Positions 1-5,187 of a DNA stretch of 8,196 nucleotides are shown in pieces. The notes beneath the pieces were generated by a model. That model worked only from the letters and a program-made list of their open reading frames with translations. It was not told the origin of the DNA and ran no database searches. Made by a program: the position numbers and the translations under genes. Origin of the DNA: Massilia sp. UBA2709 (GTDB lineage Bacteria > Pseudomonadota > Gammaproteobacteria > Burkholderiales > Burkholderiaceae_D); contig DEKZ01000454.1 in the NCBI GenBank assembly GCA_002354135.1, forward strand, positions 14,822 to 23,017, read 5' to 3'. The number at the start of each line of letters is the position of its first letter. Within the stretch, counting starts at the first letter, position 1.

Positions 1-308
1 GGGCGGCCCCTTGGGTCCGCCCGCATCATTTTCTAGTCCTTCCGACAACGTCTCTTGTGCGTCTACTTCCCTCAGTGAAGTAGGAATTTGCCTCGTGAGG
101 CCTGGAACGCGGTGCTTCGTGCGCCAACTAACAGAAACGGGCTTCCGACCGCCCTTAGTCTGTGGCCTAACGCGATCCACAAGAGGCAAGCACTTGAGAT
201 AGCTCAATAAATCTGCGTCGTTTCGCTCTACAGTAAAGCAGACGCAAATGATGCAAAAAAGCAATACTTTAGCCAGACTTAAACGCCCCCTGCATTCTGG
301 GGGGTGCG
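1..308. other. Left-end region with no confident gene; hairpin-rich
   Basis: No recognised gene is visible here, and base composition is clearly less GC-rich than the rest of the window. Several inverted repeats can be seen. GGGCGG (1-6) pairs with CCGCCC (17-22), CTACTTC (63-69) with GAAGTAG (77-83), TTGCCTC (88-94) with GAGGCAA (183-189), AGGCC (98-102) with GGCCT (164-168), and GGGC (139-142) with GCCC (151-154). A C/G-run hairpin lies at 284-308. On the minus strand one frame stays open from 315 to the left edge (105 codons), but it has no convincing ATG or ribosome binding site. The region could be the leader of a left-hand gene, a structured RNA, or remnant DNA. I cannot decide between these. 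Confidence 0.4.
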
Positions 309-335
309 CTAGCACTCACCCTTCGAGAGTGCTAA
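309..335 (+). promoter_or_regulatory. CIRCE element (HrcA operator) upstream of rpoH
   Basis: The sequence reads CTAGCACTC, nine bases, then GAGTGCTAA. The consensus CIRCE is TTAGCACTC-N9-GAGTGCTAA, so only the first base differs and the spacer length is exact. The element lies just before, and probably overlaps, the -10-like TATAAC at 338-343, so a bound repressor would block RNA polymerase. CIRCE is the binding site of HrcA, the heat-shock repressor that normally controls groESL and dnaK. Its place 121 bases before the rpoH start implies that HrcA represses the heat-shock sigma factor gene. The hrcA gene itself is not in the window. Confidence 0.93.
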
Positions 336-337
336 TA

Positions 338-343
338 TATAAC
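338..343 (+). promoter_or_regulatory. Probable -10 box of the rpoH promoter
   Basis: TATAAC matches five of six bases of the sigma-70 -10 consensus and sits directly downstream of the CIRCE element. The matching -35 position would fall inside CIRCE (about 315-320) and is weak, as is common for repressor-overlapped promoters. TATATA at 336-341 is an alternative register. The predicted transcript start near 350 would give a leader of about 105 bases before the rpoH ATG at 456. That leader contains a short hairpin (CGGGA 401-405 with TCCCG 410-414). Confidence 0.5.
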
Positions 344-455
344 TCAAGTGAATGTAAATGGGTTCGCTTGCATCCGGAATCAAGCCGAAAAAATCAGCAG
401 CGGGAATTGTCCCGTGCATGAGATGCAGCACAAAACACTCTACGAGGAAAAGATA

Positions 456-1346
456 ATGTCCGCACAATCCGCATTGGTACCAACCGGCAGCCGTGCTCTG
501 GGACTTGGCTTCACCGGCAATCTCGGTAACATCGACGCGTATATCTCCGCGGTGAACCGGCTGCCGATGCTGTCCCACGAGGAAGAAGTATCGCTGGCAA
601 CGCGGCTGCGGGAAAAGAACGATCTCGACGCCGCACAGAAGCTGGTGCTCTCGCACCTGCGCCTGGTGGTGTCGATCGCGCGCGGCTACCTGGGCTACGG
701 CCTGCCGCACGCCGACCTGATCCAGGAAGGCAATATCGGCCTGATGAAGGCCGTGAAGCGTTTCGACCCGAACCAGGGCGTGCGCCTGGTGTCGTACGCC
801 ATGCACTGGATCAAGGCCGAGATGCACGAGTACATCCTGAAGAACTGGCGCCTGGTGAAGGTCGCCACGACCAAGGCCCAGCGCAAGCTGTTCTTCAACC
901 TGCGCAGCAACAAGCAGGGCCTGGACGCGATGTCGCCGGGCCAGGTCGACGACCTGGCGAAGCTGCTGGGCGTCAAGCGCGAGGAAGTGATCGAAATGGA
1001 AACCCGCCTCTCGGGCCGCGACATCGCCCTGGAAGCGCCGACCGACGACGAAGACGACAAGTTCTCGCCGATCGCCTACCTGTCCTCGGACCAGCAGGAG
1101 CCGACCAAGGTGCTGGAAGCCGAGCAGGTCACGCGCCTGCAGTCCGAAGGCCTGGAAACGGCCCTGGGCAAGCTCGACCCGCGTTCGCGCCGCATCGTCG
1201 AAGCGCGCTGGCTGGCCAACGACGACGGCTCGGGCGCCACGCTGCATACCCTGGCCGAGGAATTCGGCGTGTCGGCCGAGCGCATCCGCCAGATCGAATC
1301 GGCGGCGCTGAAGAAGATGAAGGGCGCGCTGGCGGCGTACGTGTAG
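456..1346 (+). CDS. rpoH: RNA polymerase heat-shock sigma factor RpoH (sigma-32)
   Basis: This 296-residue protein directs RNA polymerase to heat-shock promoters in the cytoplasm. Sigma-70 regions are visible in order. Region 2 spans about residues 60-135 and includes LIQEGNIGLMKAVKRFDP at 88-105. The RpoH-specific box QRKLFFNLR is at 142-150. Region 4 with its helix-turn-helix (TLAEEFGVSAERIRQIE) is near 265-281. The RpoH box separates it from RpoD and RpoS, and the length fits the family (284 in E. coli). I chose the ATG at 456 because AGGA at 445-448 is well spaced and MSAQSALVP is a typical RpoH start. In-frame ATGs at 348 and 423 lack ribosome sites, and 348 is about where transcription should begin. 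The gene stands alone, under a CIRCE-overlapped promoter and before its own terminator. Confidence 0.97.
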   Translation: MSAQSALVPTGSRALGLGFTGNLGNIDAYISAVNRLPMLSHEEEVSLATRLREKNDLDAAQKLVLSHLRLVVSIARGYLGYGLPHADLIQEGNIGLMKAVKRFDPNQGVRLVSYAMHWIKAEMHEYILKNWRLVKVATTKAQRKLFFNLRSNKQGLDAMSPGQVDDLAKLLGVKREEVIEMETRLSGRDIALEAPTDDEDDKFSPIAYLSSDQQEPTKVLEAEQVTRLQSEGLETALGKLDPRSRRIVEARWLANDDGSGATLHTLAEEFGVSAERIRQIESAALKKMKGALAAYV

Positions 1347-1370
1347 CCGGCGGCAGTACCGATGTGAGAA

Positions 1371-1399
1371 CGGCGGCCCAGGGATGGGCCGCCGTTTTT
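1371..1399 (+). terminator. Rho-independent terminator of rpoH
   Basis: A perfect 10-bp stem (CGGCGGCCCA 1371-1380 with TGGGCCGCCG 1385-1394) with loop GGGA is followed by five Ts. It lies 25 bases after the rpoH stop codon. Confidence 0.93.
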
Positions 1400-1410
1400 G
1401 TTTGGGGTCG

Positions 1411-1594
1411 TAGGGTGGGCACTTGTGCCCACGCGGTCTCACCGCTTGATCATCAATACCTCGTGAACTCGCCATGGTTTTGTAGGGTGGGTTCTCGAAC
1501 CCACGCGGTACGGCGCATGATCACCGTTTGCGGCGAGATCGAGTGACGCCGCATATCGACCGGTGAGACCGCGTGGGCTCGAGAGCCCACCCTA
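1411..1594. repeat. Cluster of three palindromic intergenic repeat units (A, B, inverted C)
   Basis: Three copies of one short palindromic unit are present. Unit A is at 1411-1444, unit B at 1483-1510, and unit C, inverted, at 1561-1594. A and C match each other across about 34 bases including the tail ACGCGGTCTCACCG, so they form an inverted pair around B. Each unit folds into a hairpin flanked by TAGGG and ACGCGG. The stem arms differ but stay paired: GGCAC/GTGCC in A, GGTTC/GAACC in B, GGCTC/GAGCC in C. The cluster fills the space between the convergent rpoH and pstS genes. It resembles REP/BIME-type elements, which RAYT transposases are known to mobilise in other bacteria. No transposase is present here. 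Confidence 0.85.
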
Positions 1595-1612
1595 CGAGAC
1601 CCCGCCTCCATG

Positions 1613-1647
1613 AAAAAAACGGCGGTCCCATCGCTGGAACCGCCGTT
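1613..1647 (-). terminator. Rho-independent terminator of pstS
   Basis: Read on the minus strand, a 9-bp stem (AACGGCGGT with ACCGCCGTT, plus-strand 1639-1647 and 1618-1626) runs into a tract of seven Ts (complement of As at 1613-1619). It lies about 75 bases after the pstS stop. Two more inverted repeats come before it in the 3' untranslated region: CTGGCCG/CGGCCAG at 1653-1678 and GGGG/CCCC at 1687-1703. Confidence 0.9.
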
Positions 1648-1720
1648 GAAACCTGGCCGCAAAGTCACCCACGGCCAGCCCGATCCGGGGTGTCGAGGCC
1701 CCGTCCTGTGATCGTTCGAA

Positions 1721-2764
1721 TCAGTAGATCGCGTTGCCCGAAGCGTCCTTCAGCTGGGCTTTCCATGCGCCCTGCACCAGCTTGACGACCGATGCCGGCA
1801 TCGGCACGTAGTCCAGTTCGGCGGCTGCGGCGGCGCCGTTCTTGTAGGCGTAGTCGAAGAACTTCACGACTTCCTTGCCCTTCGTCGCGTCGGCCTGGGT
1901 CTTGTGCATCAGGATGTACGAGACGCCGGTGATCGGCCAGCTGTTCTTGCCGGCGGTGTCGGTCAGGATCACGGCGAAGCCCGGGGTCTTGGTCCACTCG
2001 GCGCTGGCGGCGGCGGCCTTGAAGGCTTCGTCGTCCGGCTGCAGGAACTGGCCGTCCTTGTTCTTCAGCTGGGTGTGCGACAGCTTGTTCTTCTTGGCGT
2101 AGGCCCATTCGACGTAGCCGATCGAGCCCTTGATGCGCTGCACGTTGGCGGCGACGCCTTCGTTGCCCTTGCCACCCACGCCCACGGCCCACTTCACCGA
2201 GGTGCCGGCGCCGATCTTCTGCTGGAAGTCCGGGTTCACTTTCGACAGGTAGTCGGTGAACAGGAAGGAAGTGCCCGAGCTGTCGGCGCGGTGCACGACG
2301 GTGATGTCGGCGGCAGGCAGGTTCACGCCCGGGTTGAGGGCGGCGATCTCGGCGGCGTTCCACTTGGTGATCTTGCCCAGGTAGATGTCGGCCAAGACCG
2401 GACCGGTCAGCTTCAGCTGGCCCGGGTTCACGCCCTCGACGTTGACGACGGCGACCACGCCGCCCATGATGGCCGGGAACTGCATCAGGCCGGCCTCTTC
2501 CAGGTCGGCGGCTTTCAGCGGCATGTCCGAGGCGCCGAAGTCGACGGTCTTGGCCTTGATCTGCTTGATGCCCGCGCCCGAGCCGACCGACTGGTAGTTC
2601 ATGCCGACGCCGGTAGCGGCCTTGTAGCTTTCGGCCCACTTGGCGTAGATCGGGTACGGGAAGGTTGCGCCCGCGCCGGTCACGTCGGCAGCGAAAGCCG
2701 AGGTCATCACCATCGCGGTTGCAGCGCCGGCGATCATCGTTTTGAACATGTGCTTGATTTTCAT
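1721..2764 (-). CDS. pstS: Phosphate ABC transporter periplasmic binding protein PstS
   Basis: This 347-residue periplasmic protein captures inorganic phosphate for the high-affinity Pst transporter. A signal peptide covers residues 1-25 (basic start, hydrophobic core, TSAFA before the cut). The mature protein opens with the family hallmark TGAGATFPYPIY. Phosphate-contact segments known from E. coli PstS are visible: TF at 34-35, SGAG at 62-65, GASD ending in D80, and HRADSSGTS with R159, D161, S163, G164 and T165. Length matches the family. Unlike the usual pstSCAB operon, no pstC follows. The gene is monocistronic, with its own terminator and a PhoB-type promoter, so it may be an additional or relocated PstS copy. 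The ribosome binding site is weak. Identification is very secure. Confidence 0.97.
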   Translation of the reverse strand: MKIKHMFKTMIAGAATAMVMTSAFAADVTGAGATFPYPIYAKWAESYKAATGVGMNYQSVGSGAGIKQIKAKTVDFGASDMPLKAADLEEAGLMQFPAIMGGVVAVVNVEGVNPGQLKLTGPVLADIYLGKITKWNAAEIAALNPGVNLPAADITVVHRADSSGTSFLFTDYLSKVNPDFQQKIGAGTSVKWAVGVGGKGNEGVAANVQRIKGSIGYVEWAYAKKNKLSHTQLKNKDGQFLQPDDEAFKAAAASAEWTKTPGFAVILTDTAGKNSWPITGVSYILMHKTQADATKGKEVVKFFDYAYKNGAAAAAELDYVPMPASVVKLVQGAWKAQLKDASGNAIY

Positions 2765-2801
2765 ATTGTCGTAACTCGGGGTTGGTTAAGTGACGAGCGG
2801 A

Positions 2802-2835
2802 AGTCTAGCCAGCGAATGTGACCGCTGTATGACCG
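2802..2835 (-). promoter_or_regulatory. Pho box and -10 of the PhoB-dependent pstS promoter
   Basis: On the minus strand CGGTCAT-ACAG-CGGTCAC (2818-2835) matches the 18-bp Pho box pattern of two 7-bp direct repeats 11 bases apart (consensus CTGTCAT-N4-CTGTCAY). Both repeats carry the same T-to-G change at position 2. Exactly ten bases downstream is TAGACT (2802-2807), a 4-of-6 -10 box. This is the spacing at which PhoB replaces the -35 element. Predicted transcription starts near 2795, giving a leader of about 30 bases. A third half-site-like CGTTCAT lies one base out of phase upstream. The box sits in the divergent gap with the lipoprotein gene. Confidence 0.85.
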
Positions 2836-2899
2836 ATAATGAACGTCATGGCATTGCCGCTTTTGCTAAGATCGGGCAGTCGAACCGACCGGATGCCCG

Positions 2900-3298
2900 A
2901 TGCGCCACCTGCTCGCCCTGCCCTTCGCCTGCATCATGCTGACCGCCTGCGCCGCGCCGCCGGGGCCTTCGGCGCGCGCCTTCACGCTGGCTCCCGGTGG
3001 CAGCGTCCAGGCCGCGCCCGGCGTGACGCTGCGCTTCGAGGAAGTCGAGGACAGCCGCTGCCCGCCGGGCATGCGCTGCGTCTGGGCCGGCAAGCTGAGC
3101 TGCCGTTTCAGCCTCGCCCCTGCCCAGGCCAAGACGGGCGCTGCGTCCGAATCCTTTACGCTCTCGCCGGGCGATCCCGGCCACGCATCGCGCCTCCTCG
3201 GCGGCGCCCGCATCGAACTCGACGAAGCTTCCCTTCCCGCTCCGGCCGCGCCGGATGCGCTTGCCAACCACCGCGTCACGGTGAAGGTGCTGCCGTGA
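2900..3298 (+). CDS. Small Cys-containing lipoprotein of unknown function
   Basis: This is a 132-residue predicted lipoprotein. The start is a short signal peptide ending in the lipobox LTAC, so Cys17 should be lipidated. A leader rich in Pro, Ala and Gly follows, then a beta-rich domain with DSRCPPGMRCVWAG at 51-64 (Cys54, Cys60) and another Cys at 68. Domains with this 'DSRCP...CVWxG' pattern recur in uncharacterised secreted bacterial proteins. The two close cysteines could form a disulfide or bind a metal, but no function is established. The ribosome site is poor. The gene diverges from pstS across 135 bases and is followed by ggt after 22 bases, so the two probably share a transcript. 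Real gene: likely. Function: unknown. Confidence 0.8.
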   Translation: MRHLLALPFACIMLTACAAPPGPSARAFTLAPGGSVQAAPGVTLRFEEVEDSRCPPGMRCVWAGKLSCRFSLAPAQAKTGAASESFTLSPGDPGHASRLLGGARIELDEASLPAPAAPDALANHRVTVKVLP

Positions 3299-3324
3299 TG
3301 CGTCCATCCGCCACGTATCCATGA
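3298..3324 (+). other. Eight-codon mini-frame bridging the lipoprotein stop and ggt start
   Basis: ATG at 3298 overlaps the lipoprotein stop (TGATG). The frame reads MRPSATYP and ends in a TGA at 3322-3324 that overlaps the ggt start (ATGA). Since ggt shows no Shine-Dalgarno sequence, this chain of overlaps could pass ribosomes from the lipoprotein gene to ggt. It may also be chance; the peptide itself is unlikely to matter. Confidence 0.3.
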
Positions 3325-5075
3325 GCAGAGCCGCCCTTGCCCTCACACTTACCCTTTCCATCATCCTCCACGCGCCGCTCGCAAGCGCGAAGACGCCGGT
3401 CGCCACCGGCAGCGGCGGCGCCGTCGCCACCATCAGCGAACAGGCATCAACATCGGCCCTCAGCATCCTGAACAAGGGCGGCAACGCCGTCGACGCCGCC
3501 GTGGCCGCCGCGGCGACCCTGGGCGTGACCGATCCGTTCAGCTGCGGCATCGGCGGCGGCGGCTTCATGGTCATCTACCTGGCCAAGGACAAGCGCGTGA
3601 TCACGATCGACCACCGCGAAATGGCGCCCGCCGCCTTCACGCCGGCGGTCTTCCTCGACAATGGCAAGGAAATCGACTTCGAGAAGGCGGTCGCGAGCGG
3701 CGCGGCGGTCGGCGTGCCCGGCACGGTGCGCGGCTGGCACGAGGCGCTGGAACGCTACGGCACCATGCACTTCAAGCAGGTGCTGGCCCCAGCCATCGAT
3801 GTCGCCAGCAAAGGCTTCACGGTCAATGAAACTTTCTTTCATATAACACAGGAAAATGAAAGAAAATTTCAGCAGTTTGCGAGCACCAGCGCGCTCTATC
3901 TACGCAACGGCAAGGCGGTCACGCCCGGCACCCTGCTGCGCAATCCGGACATGGCCAAGGCCTACCGCGAGATTGCCGCGCGCGGCTACAAGGCGTTTTA
4001 TGAGGGACCGATGGCGCGCGCCATCGTCGACGCCGTCAACCGGCCGCCGGTGACTGCCGGCGCCAGCGTGCGTCCGGGCCGCATGACGCTGGCCGACCTG
4101 GCCAACTACGAGGCGCGCATCCGCCAGCCGGTCGTCAGCAGCTACCGCGGCTACGAGATCTACGGCATGCCCCTGCCCAGCAGCGGCGGTGTAACCGTGG
4201 CCGAGGCGCTGAACATCCTGGAAGGCTACGACCTCAAGTCCATGCCGCGCGCGAACGCCGAGCACCTCTACCTGGAAGCAAGCCGGCTCGCCTTTGCCGA
4301 CCGCGACGCCTATCTCGCCGACCCGGAATACGTCGACGCGCCGGTGGCGGGCCTGCTGTCCAAACAGTTTGCCGCCCAGCGCCGCATGCTGATCGACCCG
4401 AAAAGCGCCGCGATGAAGGTGGCGGCGGGCGATCCCTACCTGTTCCAGGACGACCCCAGCATCCCGCTGCGGCCGCAACCGCAACAGCGCCCGCTGCAGA
4501 AGGAAAGCGCCCACACCACCCACCTGACGGTATCGGACAAGGATGGCAACGTGGTCTCCTACACCTTCACCATCGAGTCCTGGGGCGGCAGCGGGATCGT
4601 GGTGCCGGGCTACGGCTTCCTGCTGAATAACGAGATGACCGACTTCGATTTTTCAGGCCCGCGCCCGAACGTGCCGGAGGCCGGCAAGCGTCCGCGCAGC
4701 AGCATGGCGCCGACCATCGTGCTCAAGGACGGCAAGCCGGCCTTCACCATCGGCAGCCCGGGCGGCTCGACCATCATCACCACCGTGCTGCAGACCATCG
4801 TGAATCACGTCGACTTCGGCATGCCGATGTTTGATGCGATCAACGCGCCGCGCCTGTCCGAACGCAACGGGCTGTCGACTTCGGTGGAACCGGGCTTTGC
4901 CGGCAGCGCCCAGGCGCAGGCGCTGGAGGCTTTCGGCCACAAGTGGGAAGAGCCGGCCGAGGAAATCGGCGCGGCGAACGCCATCGTGTTCAACCCGGAC
5001 GGCACGGTGACGGCGGCCAGCGAGGGCCGCCGTCACGGCGTCGGCACGGCGCTGGTGCAGCGCCGCGGACACTGA
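3321..5075 (+). CDS. ggt: Gamma-glutamyltransferase / glutathione hydrolase precursor (Ggt)
   Basis: This 584-residue exported enzyme cleaves or transfers the gamma-glutamyl group of glutathione and related amides. A signal peptide (residues 1-23, ending ASA) directs it to the periplasm. As an Ntn-hydrolase it should self-cleave before Thr399 of HTTHLTV, giving a large subunit (24-398) and a small one (399-584, 186 residues). Family residues visible are R99 (HREMAP, substrate carboxylate), N437 and D441 (NNEMTDF), S460-S461 (RSSM) and the GSPGGS loop with G481-G482. The segment between TDF and KRP is only 13 residues, as in Bacillus-type enzymes without the lid loop, and shorter than in E. 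coli. Residues 170-185 are encoded by an unusually AT-rich stretch with rare codons. The gene ends in tandem stops TGA-TAG. It is probably co-transcribed with the upstream lipoprotein gene. Confidence 0.96.
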   Translation: MSRAALALTLTLSIILHAPLASAKTPVATGSGGAVATISEQASTSALSILNKGGNAVDAAVAAAATLGVTDPFSCGIGGGGFMVIYLAKDKRVITIDHREMAPAAFTPAVFLDNGKEIDFEKAVASGAAVGVPGTVRGWHEALERYGTMHFKQVLAPAIDVASKGFTVNETFFHITQENERKFQQFASTSALYLRNGKAVTPGTLLRNPDMAKAYREIAARGYKAFYEGPMARAIVDAVNRPPVTAGASVRPGRMTLADLANYEARIRQPVVSSYRGYEIYGMPLPSSGGVTVAEALNILEGYDLKSMPRANAEHLYLEASRLAFADRDAYLADPEYVDAPVAGLLSKQFAAQRRMLIDPKSAAMKVAAGDPYLFQDDPSIPLRPQPQQRPLQKESAHTTHLTVSDKDGNVVSYTFTIESWGGSGIVVPGYGFLLNNEMTDFDFSGPRPNVPEAGKRPRSSMAPTIVLKDGKPAFTIGSPGGSTIITTVLQTIVNHVDFGMPMFDAINAPRLSERNGLSTSVEPGFAGSAQAQALEAFGHKWEEPAEEIGAANAIVFNPDGTVTAASEGRRHGVGTALVQRRGH

Positions 5076-5084
5076 TAGAGATGC

Positions 5085-5182
5085 AGGGTGGGTTCTCGAA
5101 CCCACCTTCATGGCATGTGAACAGACGCAAACGTCGCCACATGGCGGCGTTCAGAAGCGGTGGGTTCGAGAACCCACCCTAC
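5085..5182. repeat. Inverted pair of palindromic repeats (units D and E) between convergent genes
   Basis: Unit D (5085-5106) and unit E (5159-5180) are exact reverse complements over 22 bases, and each is itself a hairpin (core GTGGGTTCTCGAACCCAC). Unit D starts nine bases after the ggt stop and unit E ends eight bases before the permease stop. The 52-base spacer holds another small palindrome (CGCCACATGGCG near 5135-5146). The core is identical to that of unit B near 1483. No U-tract terminator is visible for either gene, so this structure may end transcription from both sides. Confidence 0.8.
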
Positions 5183-5187
5183 CCGGC

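Noticed and set aside
348..455. N-terminal extension of RpoH by 36 residues from the ATG at 348
   Set aside because: It has no ribosome binding site, lies at about the transcription start, and is not RpoH-like; the ATG at 456 has AGGA at the right distance.
309..1475. 388-codon minus-strand frame opposite rpoH
   Set aside because: Antisense shadow of a clear gene in GC-rich DNA; the Arg/His/Gln/Leu-rich composition matches no real protein.
1411..1594. CRISPR array
   Set aside because: The units are self-palindromic, few, in mixed orientation, and unevenly spaced; no cas genes are present.
1904..2821. 305-codon plus-strand frame opposite pstS
   Set aside because: Antisense shadow of a certain pstS gene; the translation is low-complexity.
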